This document shows, in pieces, positions 1 through 10,908 of a DNA stretch of 64,000 nt (its first letter is position 1; each line of letters starts with the position of its first letter). The DNA is taken from assembly GCA_030684835.1 (NCBI GenBank), contig JAUXWZ010000196.1:1-64000 (forward strand), in the 5' to 3' direction. Source of the DNA: Beijerinckiaceae bacterium. Lineage in GTDB: Bacteria > Pseudomonadota > Alphaproteobacteria > Rhizobiales > Beijerinckiaceae. A program made the position numbers and the translations under genes. The notes under the pieces were generated by a model, which searched no databases, was not told the DNA's origin, and saw only the letters and a program-made list of their open reading frames with translations.

Positions 1-45
1 GGCGATGACTCTTTGGCGAAGATCAACGGAAAGCGATTTGGCCAT
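1..45 (-). CDS. IS630-type transposase, N-terminal 15 codons (cut by window edge)
   Basis: Reading leftward from an ATG at 45 gives MAKSLSVDLRQRVIA, which resembles the usual start of IS630-family transposase (helix-turn-helix half): a short basic lead followed by LSxDLRxRV. A strong AAGGAGG ribosome-binding site lies about 10 bases upstream on the same strand. Only 15 codons are inside the window, so the family call rests on a short motif and the rest must be read to the left. If right, a mobile element abuts the upstream side of gdhA. Confidence 0.55.
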   Translation of the reverse strand, partial: MAKSLSVDLRQRVIA

Positions 46-180
46 GCACGCCGGCCTCCTTCGCCAGCATGCAGTTTGAATCAGACTCGCGCCCGAATGG
101 GAATCCCCTTCGATTCATTCAGCTCGAAAAACGCTCTAGCATGGATCCACCAGGGCCTAACCAGCCCTCACAACACATAA

Positions 181-1542
<1,362 letters not shown>

Positions 1543-1670
1543 GGGCAGCCTTAACTTGTTTGCAAGATTTGAGCGATGTTGCAGACCTCTGCGACCGCCT
1601 CCAAAATCGCCGCGTCTTCCCACCCACACGAGGGGCAAGGCGCGTGTCGATGACCGGGGGCGTCCGGTCG

Positions 1671-2894
1671 CTAGCGCGCCAAACGGGGCGCCCGGCGCAG
1701 CGCGCCCGACACCACCAGCGCTGCCAAGGCGACGGCGATGGGCGGAAATGCGACCCAGTTGACCAGATCCCATCCTGAATAGGCAAGAATTTGCCCCGAT
1801 GAAAAGGACGCCACCGCCATCGTGCCAAACACCAAAAAGTCGTTGAACGCCTGAACGCGATTGCGCTCCTCGGGCCGATGCGTCTCGACGACCATGGAGG
1901 ACGCGCCGATGAAGCCGAGATTCCAGCCCACGCCCAAAAAGATCAGGCCAATCCAGAAGTGCCAGACGGTGACGCCCATCAGGCCAACGATGGCCGCTAT
2001 CGCAGTCAGCGCCAGGCCCGCCGCCACGACTCGCCCCGCCCCAAACTTCTGAATCAGCGAGCCGGTCCAGAAACTCGGCAGGAACATCGCAACAACGTGC
2101 CACTGGATGCCCCAGTTGGCATCCGTCAGCGCGTGCCCGCACATGCGCATGGCGAGCGGCGCGGATGTCATCACAAGGTTCATTAATGCGTACGACACCA
2201 TGGCGCACAGGGCCGCCGTGATGAACTTTGGCTGCGCGGCGATTTCACGAAGCGGCCTGCCCTTACCCGCTGCTTTTGTCGCTGCGGCAGAAGGCTTTGG
2301 CAGATTCGTGGTCGACAGCACCGCCATGCAAGCCATTGCGATGAGGCCCTGCACGAAGAAGCTGACCATGAAGAGATAGGGTTGCCACAGATCCATGGTC
2401 CAGTTGACCATCTGCGGCCCAAGAACGCCTGAAAAGACGCCGCCCGCCATGACCCATGACAACGCCTTGGGCCGGAACGCCGGACTCGCTGTATCGGTAG
2501 CGGCAAAGCGGAATGTGTGCGCGACCGCCTGATAGAAACCGGCGATGAACGTCGCCAGACAGAACAGCGCGAACGAACCGGCATAAATCGCCACAGCGCC
2601 GATGAGGCCCCCGGTAAAGCCGCAGGAGGTGCCGACATAGAACGCGGCCTTGCGCCCCCTCGCCTGCGCAATCCAGCCGGCCGGGAACGTGCCTAACGCT
2701 GTCCCAATAACGAAGACCGTTACCGGGATCGTCGCGTATTGCGGCGCGGGTCCGATAATGGAGCCGACAATGGCGCCCGTGGTCATAATGACCGTCGAAT
2801 TGGCGCCCGCCAAAGCCTGCGCGGCCGCCAGCTTCAGAACGTTGGCGCGCGCGCTTCGGTCATCATAGACAGGCGCCTCGGCGGCGGTGGTCAT
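1671..2894 (-). CDS. MFS transporter
   Basis: A 407-residue integral membrane protein of the major facilitator superfamily with about twelve hydrophobic segments. An RKAAFY-type basic loop after the second or third helix, (WIAQARGRKAAFYVG), is typical of the MFS A-motif region. The ATG at 2892-2894 has GGAG eight bases upstream. It stands alone, convergent with gdhA and divergent from the truncated haemoglobin gene. The substrate cannot be read from the sequence. Confidence 0.85.
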   Translation of the reverse strand: MTTAAEAPVYDDRSARANVLKLAAAQALAGANSTVIMTTGAIVGSIIGPAPQYATIPVTVFVIGTALGTFPAGWIAQARGRKAAFYVGTSCGFTGGLIGAVAIYAGSFALFCLATFIAGFYQAVAHTFRFAATDTASPAFRPKALSWVMAGGVFSGVLGPQMVNWTMDLWQPYLFMVSFFVQGLIAMACMAVLSTTNLPKPSAAATKAAGKGRPLREIAAQPKFITAALCAMVSYALMNLVMTSAPLAMRMCGHALTDANWGIQWHVVAMFLPSFWTGSLIQKFGAGRVVAAGLALTAIAAIVGLMGVTVWHFWIGLIFLGVGWNLGFIGASSMVVETHRPEERNRVQAFNDFLVFGTMAVASFSSGQILAYSGWDLVNWVAFPPIAVALAALVVSGALRRAPRLAR

Positions 2895-3021
2895 GGGGTC
2901 GGCTCCTGTATCCGAAGCCCCTAATATGCTGCGATGGCCCGCCTGTCACGCTCGCCGGCTTGTTCTGGATCAAGGCTCTGGGTCCACAGACATCCGATGA
3001 GTGATTTAATGGAGGAAGCCT

Positions 3022-3459
3022 ATGACCGACACGCCGACCCTTGAAGACGCACAAAGCAAGCAGGCGCACCCGGACGAAGAGGCCAAGGCGCGCCAGATCA
3101 TCGAAGACTCACTCGAACCAGCCCTGCGCTGCTTCTACGCCAAGGTGAAGACGGACGACCTCATCGGCCCCGTTTTCGAGCGCACCGTGCATGACTGGGA
3201 CGCGCATATCCAGATCATGGTGGATTACTGGTCCAGAGCACTGCTCGGCACGACGCGCTACCAGGGCCAACCTTTCGCGCCCCATGTGCCGCTGAAGATT
3301 GGTCAGGCGCATTTTGACCGCTGGCTCGCCCTCTGGAACGAAGCGGCGCACGAGACTATGCCGCCCGGATTGGCCAATCACGTTTCAAAAATGGCTGGCA
3401 ACATGAGCCATTGTTGGGGTCGTGCGCTGGAATCAATGCTTACCCAGCAAACGCCCTGA
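3022..3459 (+). CDS. group III truncated haemoglobin
   Basis: A 145-residue protein with the 2-on-2 globin fold of group III. FYAKVKTDDLIGPVF gives the B-helix Phe-Tyr pair and the following turn; HFDRWLALW carries the likely proximal haem histidine (F8). The MVDYWSRALLGTTRYQG stretch is typical of group III. Such proteins bind O2, NO or peroxide in the cytoplasm; the physiological role is usually unknown. GGAGG at 3011-3015 precedes the ATG. It sits 66 bases before thiM on the same strand and may be co-transcribed, but no functional link to thiamine is evident. Confidence 0.9.
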   Translation: MTDTPTLEDAQSKQAHPDEEAKARQIIEDSLEPALRCFYAKVKTDDLIGPVFERTVHDWDAHIQIMVDYWSRALLGTTRYQGQPFAPHVPLKIGQAHFDRWLALWNEAAHETMPPGLANHVSKMAGNMSHCWGRALESMLTQQTP

Positions 3460-3525
3460 CGCGAATTGCATCTGTCCCCCTTCCGCGATTCGCCTTAAAG
3501 AATTGGCGGGGAACGGAGGACGGGT

Positions 3526-4350
3526 GTGAACATCGACGCTCAAGCGTTGGCGCTACTGGCGGGTGAGCTTCTTGAAGAAGCGCGCGCGCGCCGCCCGCTC
3601 GTCCAGAACATCACAAATTTTGTGTCGATGGATATTGCCGCAAATGCGCTGCTCGCGCTTGGCGCCTCGCCCGCGATGATTCACGCGCCGGAGGAGACAG
3701 ACGAGTTCATCACCATCGCCGACGCGCTCGTTATCAACGTAGGCACGTTGTCGGCCCCTTCCGCGATCAGCATGGACAGGGCTGCGTCCGCCGCCCGCAT
3801 GCATGGCAAGCCGTGGCTGCTGGATCCAGTGGCGGCGGGGCTTCTGACATTCCGCGATGAAGCCATCCGAAAGCTTTTGCGTCATCGCCCCACGATTATT
3901 CGCGGCAATGCGTCGGAGATCATGGCGGTCGCGCGCATCGCGGGTCTGACGCAAGACGCTGCGACCCCCCATGGCGTGGACAACCGACATCAGGCCAGCG
4001 AGGCCGAGGCGCTCGCCGTTAAACTCGCGCGCCATTGTTTTTGCGCGGTCGTGGCGACGGGCGCTGTCGACGTTGTCACGGACGGAAAGTCTGTTGTGCG
4101 GCTGGGCAACGGATCGCCACTGGCGCCTCGCGTCACGGCGCTTGGCTGCTCCATGTCGAGTGTCATGGCCGCTTATATGTCGCTCGCCGAACCGTTCGAT
4201 GCGGCGCTCGCCGCAACGATACTCTACGGCGTGACGGGCGACATCGCCGGCGAGACGGCGCGTGGTCCCGCCTCATTCCGAACCGCTTTCCTCGACACGC
4301 TATTTTCCATTCGCGCGAGCGACCTCGCGTCCCGCATCAAGGTGATTTAA
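3526..4350 (+). CDS. thiM: hydroxyethylthiazole kinase
   Basis: Phosphorylates 4-methyl-5-(2-hydroxyethyl)thiazole in the thiamine salvage pathway. The 274-residue product has the ribokinase-like fold: VQNITNFVSMDIAANALLA binds the thiazole, WLLDPVAAG and NASEI are conserved ATP-site segments, and TALGCSMSS near residue 200 carries the anion-hole glycines and conserved cysteine. A GTG start at 3526 follows GGAGG at 3515-3519. The TAA stop overlaps the ATG of thiE (TAATG), showing translational coupling. No TPP riboswitch fits in the short leader. Confidence 0.95.
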   Translation: MNIDAQALALLAGELLEEARARRPLVQNITNFVSMDIAANALLALGASPAMIHAPEETDEFITIADALVINVGTLSAPSAISMDRAASAARMHGKPWLLDPVAAGLLTFRDEAIRKLLRHRPTIIRGNASEIMAVARIAGLTQDAATPHGVDNRHQASEAEALAVKLARHCFCAVVATGAVDVVTDGKSVVRLGNGSPLAPRVTALGCSMSSVMAAYMSLAEPFDAALAATILYGVTGDIAGETARGPASFRTAFLDTLFSIRASDLASRIKVI

Positions 4351-4979
4351 TGAATCGCGATCCCTCGATCTATCGCATCTGCCTCGTGACCGATCGCGAG
4401 CTTTCCGCAGGCCGCTCGCTCATCGACGTGGTTGGCGCTGCCGTGCAAGGCGGCGTGACGATGGTGCAATTGCGCGAGAAGACCGCGACAACGCGCGAGT
4501 TTCTGGAAGAAGCGCGCGCGCTGAAGGCGTTGCTTGCGCCGCACGGCGTGCCGCTCATCATCAACGACCGCGTGGATATTGCGCTGGCTGTCGATGCAGA
4601 AGGCATACACGTCGGACAGAAAGATATGCCTGTGGCTCAGGTGCGCGCGCTTGCGCCCGGACGAATCGTTGGCCTCTCGATCACCAACGCGGCGCAGATG
4701 GCGGGCGCCGACACGCATCTCTGCGATTATCTGGGCGTGGGGCCCCTCTATCTGCAACAGACAAAGCCTGACGCTTCGACGCCGCTGGGCGTGGAGGGAT
4801 TTGCGAAGCTGCGCGCGATGACCGACAAGCCCATCATAGCAATAGGCGGCTTGAAGGCCGACAAATCGGCGCCCGTGCTTGCGGCGGGCGCAAATGGTTT
4901 GGCCATCGTGTCCGGCATTATATCGGCTGCGGACCCGAAAGCGGCTGCGGCGCAGTTCGCAGCGCTATTTCAAAAATGA
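4350..4979 (+). CDS. thiE: thiamine-phosphate synthase
   Basis: Joins HMP-pyrophosphate and thiazole phosphate to thiamine phosphate. The 209-residue product is a TIM barrel: LVTDRELSAGR at the start, VQLREK on strand two, LIINDRVDIALAVDAEGIHV, VGPLYLQQTKPDA for the phosphate-loop region, and IIAIGGL near the end are all as expected. The start at 4350 shares one base with the thiM stop; a longer frame from 4035 is only read-through in another phase of thiM. The last ten bases overlap the 3' end of thiL on the opposite strand. Confidence 0.95.
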   Translation: MNRDPSIYRICLVTDRELSAGRSLIDVVGAAVQGGVTMVQLREKTATTREFLEEARALKALLAPHGVPLIINDRVDIALAVDAEGIHVGQKDMPVAQVRALAPGRIVGLSITNAAQMAGADTHLCDYLGVGPLYLQQTKPDASTPLGVEGFAKLRAMTDKPIIAIGGLKADKSAPVLAAGANGLAIVSGIISAADPKAAAAQFAALFQK

Positions 4980-5962
4980 GAATATGAGCCGCGCGCAAAC
5001 TTTCTTTGCGCGCCGGCCGCATCAAGGAATACCGCGCCCAGATGCGTGTATTCATTCACCTGCCCAATGCGCGCAACAGCGACGCCTGCCGCACGCGCCG
5101 CGGCTTCAAACGCTGCGGCGTTGAGCGGCGGGACGGCGCAAAGAATTTCGTAATCGTCGCCGCCGGTAATCGCCACATCAAATAGCGATGGCTCAAGCCG
5201 CATGGCGGCGCGCACTGCGTCAGACAGCGGAACACGCGACAATTCAATACGGGCGCCAACGCCAGACGCGCGGATCATCTTTGAAATATCCCCGACCAGA
5301 CCGTCGGACACATCCATAGCGCCCGACGCGTGATCGCGCACAACATGGTTGATCGCGAGGCGTGGCTGCGGAAACATGAAACGGCCCAAAAGATAATCGT
5401 GTGACGCGTCCGTCAGGCGCTCGATCCAGGGGGCCTGACGCTGCCTGACATGAAGGCCCAGCGCCGCATCGCCGATGAAGCCGGACACGTAGATGAGATC
5501 GCCCGGCCGCGCGCCCGTGCGCGGCACAAGGTGGCCTGTCGGCACAGCGCCAAGCGCCGTAATCGAGATAGAGAGCGGCCCCGGCGTGCGCACCGTGTCG
5601 CCGCCCAGCAGCGGGCAGCGCCAACGCGCGGCATCATCGCCAAGCGTGACGGCGAATGTTTCAATCCACTCCTGTGTAACGTCCGCCGACAGCGCCAGCG
5701 TCATCACGAAGCCGAGCGGATCGGCGCCTTTTGCGGCAAGATCAGAAACATTGACGCGCAGCGCCTTGCGGGCAATTGCTTCGGGTCCGTCATCGGGCAG
5801 AAAATGAACGCCGGAGACAATTGCGTCCGCCGTTACGACGAGATCGCACCCCTCTGGCGGCGTGAAGCACGCGACGTCATCCTTCAGGCCCAAAGCGCCG
5901 GGCCCGGCGATCGGGGCGAACAACGTCGCGATCAGATCGTCTTCAGACATTGGGCCAGTCAT
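4970..5962 (-). CDS. thiL: thiamine-monophosphate kinase
   Basis: Phosphorylates thiamine phosphate to the coenzyme thiamine diphosphate. The 330-residue protein is a PurM-like kinase: LKDDVACF and VVTADAIVSGVHF form the N-terminal metal-binding segment, LGGDTVRTPGPLSISITALG the central one and MDVSDGLVGD a later aspartate-rich metal site. It is the last gene of the nrdR-ribD-ribE-ribH-nusB-thiL series and converges with thiE, so the two ends of thiamine metabolism meet here. An in-frame ATG at 5950 is an alternative start. Confidence 0.95.
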   Translation of the reverse strand: MTGPMSEDDLIATLFAPIAGPGALGLKDDVACFTPPEGCDLVVTADAIVSGVHFLPDDGPEAIARKALRVNVSDLAAKGADPLGFVMTLALSADVTQEWIETFAVTLGDDAARWRCPLLGGDTVRTPGPLSISITALGAVPTGHLVPRTGARPGDLIYVSGFIGDAALGLHVRQRQAPWIERLTDASHDYLLGRFMFPQPRLAINHVVRDHASGAMDVSDGLVGDISKMIRASGVGARIELSRVPLSDAVRAAMRLEPSLFDVAITGGDDYEILCAVPPLNAAAFEAAARAAGVAVARIGQVNEYTHLGAVFLDAAGAQRKFARGSYSHF

Positions 5963-5991
5963 GATGACGTCCCTTTCTCAGTCATTGCGCC

Positions 5992-6453
5992 TTACACGCG
6001 CGGCGCGAATTCATCCGCCCGGACCTTTCGTCCGAGCTTATCGAGAACAGCGTTGATCATGCCCACTTCATCGGAGCCGAGAAAAGCGGCTGCGACATCG
6101 ACATATTCCTTGATGACGACGCGGGCTGGCACGTCGCCCCTGCCCTTCAATTCGTACACGCCTGCACGCATCACGGCGCGCATCACGGCTTCAACGCGGC
6201 GCAGCGGCCAGCCTTCCTGAAGCGTGGCGTCGGTAAGCCGGTCGATCGCGACCTGATCGGACAGTACGCCCTTCACGACATCGCGGAAGAGATCCATGTC
6301 GGCGTCTTCGTATTGCTCGCCCTCGACCTCGTTGCCGATCCAGTGCGTCTCGAACTCGGCGAAAATCTCGTTGAGGCCCTTGCCTGCAACTTCCATCTGA
6401 TAAAGCGCCTGCACGGCGGCAAGCCGTGCGGCGGAACGGTTTCGCGCAGCCAT
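5992..6453 (-). CDS. nusB: transcription antitermination factor NusB
   Basis: NusB pairs with NusE (ribosomal protein S10) in rRNA antitermination complexes. The 153-residue all-helical product begins RSAARLAAVQALYQMEV, the standard NusB start, and ends with PARVVIKEYVDVAAAFLGSDEVG, matching the conserved last helices (normally INEYVEIA...F...). Its ATG shares a base with the ribH stop codon (TAATG), and thiL follows closely, consistent with one operon. Confidence 0.95.
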   Translation of the reverse strand: MAARNRSAARLAAVQALYQMEVAGKGLNEIFAEFETHWIGNEVEGEQYEDADMDLFRDVVKGVLSDQVAIDRLTDATLQEGWPLRRVEAVMRAVMRAGVYELKGRGDVPARVVIKEYVDVAAAFLGSDEVGMINAVLDKLGRKVRADEFAPRV

Positions 6454-6944
6454 TAGTCGAGCCCCGTCAGCTTGCGCAAATGATGCAGCGTGACAGCGGC
6501 GCGCGCCGCATCACCGCCCTTGTCGCCTTGCGCCGGATCAGCGCGCACAATGGCCTGCGCTTCGTTTTCCACGGTCAGGATTCCGTTACCCACAGGCAGC
6601 ATGTCGCGCACCGTTAAATCGATCAGCGCGCGCGAGCTTTCGCCAGCGACGATTTCGAAGTGATACGTCTCGCCGCGAATGACGCAGCCCAGCGCAATCG
6701 CGCCAGCGTAATTGCCATGGGTGGTGAGAATTTTAATCGCTCCGGGGATTTCAAGGGCCCCTGGCACGTTCACAACGTCCCACGTTGCGCCAACAGCCTC
6801 AAGCGCGCGGGTGACGCCCCTGAGAAGCAAGTCGCCGATTCCATCGTAATAGCGCGCCTCGACGACGAGGAATTTCGCGCCTTCCACGGATGGCAGAGCT
6901 TTGAGTTCTCGGCGCGCTTCGGCCATGATTTGTCCTGGGGTCAT
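6453..6944 (-). CDS. ribH: 6,7-dimethyl-8-ribityllumazine synthase
   Basis: Condenses 5-amino-6-ribitylamino-uracil with dihydroxybutanone phosphate in riboflavin synthesis. The 163-residue product has the family's key motifs: [31 protein letters not shown] with the catalytic histidine, and [15 protein letters not shown]. It lies 62 bases downstream of ribE and overlaps nusB by one base. The N terminus is about ten residues longer than short homologues, which is common in this group. Confidence 0.95.
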   Translation of the reverse strand: MTPGQIMAEARRELKALPSVEGAKFLVVEARYYDGIGDLLLRGVTRALEAVGATWDVVNVPGALEIPGAIKILTTHGNYAGAIALGCVIRGETYHFEIVAGESSRALIDLTVRDMLPVGNGILTVENEAQAIVRADPAQGDKGGDAARAAVTLHHLRKLTGLD

Positions 6945-7006
6945 TGTCGCACGGCATGCGGCGACCTGACCGTTTCAATAAAGAGGCGGGCGATGGGGCG
7001 CAACCC

Positions 7007-7633
7007 TCAGAGCGACGCCGCCCCGGCCTCTTCGCGCGCCTCGACCAGCCGCGCAGCGTAGCGCGCCATCAAATCGGCCTCGATATTGAGTTTGTCGCCA
7101 GCCTTGCGCAGACCCCACGTCGTCACCTTGAGTGTGTGGGGAATGAGGAGAATGGAAAAGTCGTCCTTCTCGACTGTGTTGACGGTCAGCGACGTCCCAT
7201 CGAGGCAGACAGAGCCCTTAGCAGCGATGAACCGCGCGATAGGGTGCGGCGCCCGGATATCAAAGCGCGCCATGCCATCAAAGGCGCTCACGTCCAGGAT
7301 TGTCGCCAGTCCGTCGACATGGCCCGTGACGATATGCCCGCCAAGCTCAGCGCCGATCTTGAGGGAGCGCTCGAGATTGATCTTCGTTCCAGCCGCCCAT
7401 GTTCCGACTGTCGTTAGCGCCAGCGTTTCCGCGGCTGCGTCAACGTCGAACCAGTTGCGGCCATTTGCGACGCCCTTGTCCACCACTGTTAGACACGGGC
7501 CGCTGCAGGCGATGGAGGCGCCCAGATCAATCCCGTCAACGTCGTAAGAGCATGAGATGCGGATGCGATTGAGCTGTCCGCGTTTTTCGACGCTGGCAAT
7601 TTCGCCCACGTCCGTGACGATGCCGGTAAACAT
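7007..7633 (-). CDS. ribE: riboflavin synthase, alpha chain
   Basis: Dismutates two lumazines to riboflavin. [12 protein letters not shown] at the start is the classic riboflavin synthase opening, and the 208-residue chain shows two lumazine-binding repeats: SIACSGPCLTVV in the first and SVCLDGTSLTVN in the second, with GHIVTGHVDG between them. The ATG at 7633 overlaps the ribD stop (TGATG); a GTG one codon earlier is less likely. Confidence 0.95.
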   Translation of the reverse strand: MFTGIVTDVGEIASVEKRGQLNRIRISCSYDVDGIDLGASIACSGPCLTVVDKGVANGRNWFDVDAAAETLALTTVGTWAAGTKINLERSLKIGAELGGHIVTGHVDGLATILDVSAFDGMARFDIRAPHPIARFIAAKGSVCLDGTSLTVNTVEKDDFSILLIPHTLKVTTWGLRKAGDKLNIEADLMARYAARLVEAREEAGAASL

Positions 7634-8766
7634 CACTCAATCCTTTCGTAGCGGCGCATGCGATCGGGGCCGAGGCGCGCATCCTCGACGAGACGAAACC
7701 CCTCACCTGCGTTGAGTTTCGCACGCGCCGAAGCGGTCAGCGATAGCGTGCCCGCACGCCCCAGCGGCCGCTCGTTGGTAAACAGCACAACATCATCGAC
7801 GAGGCCGCTTTCGATCAGGCCGCTGCCGACGGATGGTCCGCCTTCACTGAAGACGCGCGTCAGCCCGCGCTCGGAGAGAAGCCGCAGCGCCGCAAGCAGA
7901 TCGAGCTTCCCGTCGCCGCCCACTCTGCAATGAACAACCTGCACACCATGCGACTCAAGCTCCGCCTGCGCAGCAGCTGGCGCGCGCGGCCCGCAAATGA
8001 CGAGAACAGGCACGTCGCGCGCCGTGGCGGCCAGACGCGAGCGAGGCGAAATGCGCAACTGCGTGTCGAGAACCACACGAAGCGGCCGGCGGTTCTCAAA
8101 GCCCGGCAATCGCACGGTCATCAGCGGATCATCCGTGCGCGCCGTGCCCGCACCAATCATGATCGCGTCATGCATCGCGCGCATCACGTGGACGCAGTTG
8201 TTGGCCGCCAGTCCCGTGATAGCGAGGCGCGGGTCGTGCGGCCCACCGGCGGCAAAACCATCGGCTGTTTCGGCGAGTTTCAGCGTCACCATCGGGCGCT
8301 TTTCGGAGACGCGCAGGATATGACCGAGATTGGCGCGACGCGCTTCCTGCGCGCAAACGCCTTCCAGAACCTCGATGCCCGCATCACGCAACATCTTGTG
8401 GCCGCGCCCCGCAACGCGCAGGTCAGGATCCTGACACGCCGACACGACGCGCGCGATGCCGGCCGAGATAATTGTCTGCGCGCACGGCGGCGTGCGGCCG
8501 AAATGGCTGCATGGCTCAAGGCTGACGTAAATCGTAGCGCCGCGCGCCTTGTCGCCTGCATCCATGATGGCGACGGTTTCGGCATGTGGTCGCCCGCCCG
8601 GCTTCGTGGAGCCGCGTCCCACAATCACGCCGTCGCGAACCACAAGCGATCCAACCGAGGGATTAGGGGACGTCGAGCCCTGCCAGCGGCGACCGAGGGC
8701 GATCGCGGCGCGCATGAAGCGTTCGTCTTCGTCGAGGGTGTGCGTAGTTGGCGCAGAAAGCGTCAT
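7633..8766 (-). CDS. ribD: bifunctional pyrimidine deaminase/reductase RibD
   Basis: Deaminates and reduces the riboflavin pyrimidine intermediate. Residues 1-150 are the deaminase: [10 protein letters not shown] supplies the zinc His and catalytic Glu, and [14 protein letters not shown] the two zinc cysteines. Residues from about 155 to 377 are the reductase, with KLAETADGF and [13 protein letters not shown]. The ATG overlaps the nrdR stop by ATGA. The 377-residue length is normal for the fused protein. Confidence 0.95.
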   Translation of the reverse strand: MTLSAPTTHTLDEDERFMRAAIALGRRWQGSTSPNPSVGSLVVRDGVIVGRGSTKPGGRPHAETVAIMDAGDKARGATIYVSLEPCSHFGRTPPCAQTIISAGIARVVSACQDPDLRVAGRGHKMLRDAGIEVLEGVCAQEARRANLGHILRVSEKRPMVTLKLAETADGFAAGGPHDPRLAITGLAANNCVHVMRAMHDAIMIGAGTARTDDPLMTVRLPGFENRRPLRVVLDTQLRISPRSRLAATARDVPVLVICGPRAPAAAQAELESHGVQVVHCRVGGDGKLDLLAALRLLSERGLTRVFSEGGPSVGSGLIESGLVDDVVLFTNERPLGRAGTLSLTASARAKLNAGEGFRLVEDARLGPDRMRRYERIE

Positions 8767-9257
8767 GGCTCGTCCACGCGGGCGCCATCGTCGGCGCGTT
8801 CCGGCGCATCTTCATTCAACTCGTCGATCAGCGTTTCGAAATCGCGCGCTTCACGAAAGTTGCGATAAACGGAGGCGAACCGCACGTAGGCGACGCTATC
8901 AAGCGAGCGCAAACCTTCCATCACAAGCTCGCCAATGCGGTCGCTCTGAATTTCGCTTTCGCCCTGGCTTTCCAGTTGGCGCACGATGCCCGTCACCATG
9001 CGCTCGATGCGATCGTTATCAACGGGACGTTTGCGCAAGGCGATTTCAAACGAACGCGCAAGCTTGTCGCGGTCGAACGGCATGCGCCGACCGGATTTTT
9101 TCACGACGACGAGTTCGCGCAATTGAACGCGTTCAAACGTGGTGAAACGCCCTGCGCAGCCCGAGCACACGCGGCGGCGGCGGATAGCGGACGAATCCTC
9201 CGTCGGCCGCGAATCCTTCACCTGTGTATCCAGACTGCCGCAATAGGGACAGCGCAT
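8763..9257 (-). CDS. nrdR: transcriptional repressor NrdR
   Basis: A 164-residue zinc-ribbon and ATP-cone repressor of ribonucleotide reductase genes. [17 protein letters not shown] and [17 protein letters not shown] are the four-cysteine ribbon (residues 3-34) and [16 protein letters not shown] begins the ATP cone (about 50-140). It heads the riboflavin gene cluster, an arrangement common in alphaproteobacteria, and lies 158 bases after glyA on the same strand. Confidence 0.95.
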   Translation of the reverse strand: MRCPYCGSLDTQVKDSRPTEDSSAIRRRRVCSGCAGRFTTFERVQLRELVVVKKSGRRMPFDRDKLARSFEIALRKRPVDNDRIERMVTGIVRQLESQGESEIQSDRIGELVMEGLRSLDSVAYVRFASVYRNFREARDFETLIDELNEDAPERADDGARVDEP

Positions 9258-9415
9258 TGCTTTCCTTCGTCATCCAACGGGCAGGATTAAATCCGGCCGC
9301 ACCAGTACGCACAAAATTAGCCGCAGGCCTCCGCCGCGCGTGGCGCGAGGAAGAACGCGCGTCCTGACTTGAGCATCCCACCTCCCAGTTCCGACCGAGA
9401 CAGCGCGCTGCCCGT

Positions 9416-10720
9416 TCAATAAATCGGGAAGCGCTTCGTCAGCTCGCTCACGCGGGCGCAAACCGAGGCTTCCGCCGCCGCATTACCTGCTTCGCCATTG
9501 GCCGAAAGACCGTCCAATGTTTCCGCAACGAGGTCGCCCACCATGCGAAACTCTACAACACCAAAGCCGCGCGAGGTTGCCGCTGGCGTGCCGAGGCGCA
9601 CGCCCGACGTGACGAACGGCTTTTCCGGGTCGAACGGCACGCCGTTCTTGTTGCAGGTGATGTGCGCGCGGCCAAGCGCGGCTTCCGCAGCCTTGCCTGT
9701 GACCTTCTTCGAGCGCAGATCGACAAGCATCAGGTGATTGTCAGTGCCGCCGGTGACGATGTCATATCCCTTTCCCGACAGCATGTCGGAAAGCGCCTTG
9801 GCGTTTTCGACAATGGCGCTCGCGTAAACCTTGAAGTCGGGACGCAGCGCCTCGCCGAACGCCACCGCCTTGGCGGCGATGACATGCATCAACGGCCCGC
9901 CCTGCAGGCCGGGAAAAATCGCGGAATTGATTTTCTTGGCGATGTCCTCGTCGTTTGACAGAATCAAGCCGCCGCGCGGACCACGCAGCGTCTTGTGCGT
10001 CGTGGATGTGACGATATGGGCGTGCGGGAACGGCGAAGGGTGTGCGCCGCCGGCCACGAGACCGGCAAAATGCGCCATGTCCACGAGAAAGTAAGCGCCA
10101 ACCGCGTCGGCGATTGCGCGGAAGCGGGCAAAATCCCAATGGCGGGCATAGGCCGAGCCGCCAGCGATGATGAGCTTGGGCTTGTGTTCGCGCGCAAGAG
10201 CTTCAACAGAGTCCATGTCGATACGAAGAGTCTGCCGGTCAACACCATAGGAAATCGGCTTGAACCACTTGCCCGACATGTTGACGGGCGATCCGTGGGT
10301 CAGATGACCGCCGGCTGCCAGGTCGAGGCCCATGAAGGAATCGCCCGGCTGCAGCAGCGCCAGGAAGACAGCCTGATTGGCCTGACTGCCGGAATTGGGC
10401 TGGACGTTGGCGTATTTGCAATCAAACAGGCGCGTGACGCGCTCGATGGCAAGCTGTTCGGCAATGTCGACGAATTGGCAGCCGCCATAATACCGGCGGC
10501 CCGGATAGCCCTCGGCGTACTTGTTGGTCATCACCGAGCCCTGCGCCTCCAGCACGGCGCGGGAAACGATGTTTTCGGAGGCGATCAACTCGATCTCGTC
10601 GCGCTGGCGGCCAAGTTCGAGATCAATGGCGCGGGCGATCTCGGGATCGGCCTCTGCAAGGCTGGCGGAGAAGAACGAGTTGGATCGTACCGCGTTGGCG
10701 GCTGCTGTCTGGGTCATCAT
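9416..10720 (-). CDS. glyA: serine hydroxymethyltransferase
   Basis: Interconverts serine and glycine with tetrahydrofolate, using pyridoxal phosphate. The 434-residue product shows [27 protein letters not shown] and the PLP-lysine motif [15 protein letters not shown]. Two adjacent ATG codons open the frame; either could be used. It precedes nrdR and the riboflavin genes on the same strand and may share transcripts with them. The leader shows no recognisable riboswitch. Confidence 0.95.
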   Translation of the reverse strand: MMTQTAAANAVRSNSFFSASLAEADPEIARAIDLELGRQRDEIELIASENIVSRAVLEAQGSVMTNKYAEGYPGRRYYGGCQFVDIAEQLAIERVTRLFDCKYANVQPNSGSQANQAVFLALLQPGDSFMGLDLAAGGHLTHGSPVNMSGKWFKPISYGVDRQTLRIDMDSVEALAREHKPKLIIAGGSAYARHWDFARFRAIADAVGAYFLVDMAHFAGLVAGGAHPSPFPHAHIVTSTTHKTLRGPRGGLILSNDEDIAKKINSAIFPGLQGGPLMHVIAAKAVAFGEALRPDFKVYASAIVENAKALSDMLSGKGYDIVTGGTDNHLMLVDLRSKKVTGKAAEAALGRAHITCNKNGVPFDPEKPFVTSGVRLGTPAATSRGFGVVEFRMVGDLVAETLDGLSANGEAGNAAAEASVCARVSELTKRFPIY

Positions 10721-10861
10721 CGTCTCTGGGGTGCGGCGACCTCCAAGGGGAATCGCCCCTTGTTGGCGCGGACGGAAACCGGTCTGTCAGATAATGCCTT
10801 CCCGGCTTTGCGTCTAGCCAACGGTACATCGACTGCGACGCTCGGTAGCGAAAAAGCAAAA

Positions 10862-10888
10862 CGCCCGCCCGGCAATGCCGGACGGGCG
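10862..10888 (-). terminator. rho-independent terminator after ldtP
   Basis: A 12-bp GC-rich stem (one G-U pair in the leftward transcript) with a three-base loop, followed on the minus strand by TTTTGCTTTTT. It lies 20 bases past the stop of the L,D-transpeptidase gene. Confidence 0.85.
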
Positions 10889-10908
10889 CTCTCAATCTTG
10901 TGGGCTGA

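Noticed and set aside
3460-3525. Possible TPP riboswitch before thiM-thiE.
   Set aside because: The leader is only 66 bases and lacks the CUGAGA and THI-box segments.
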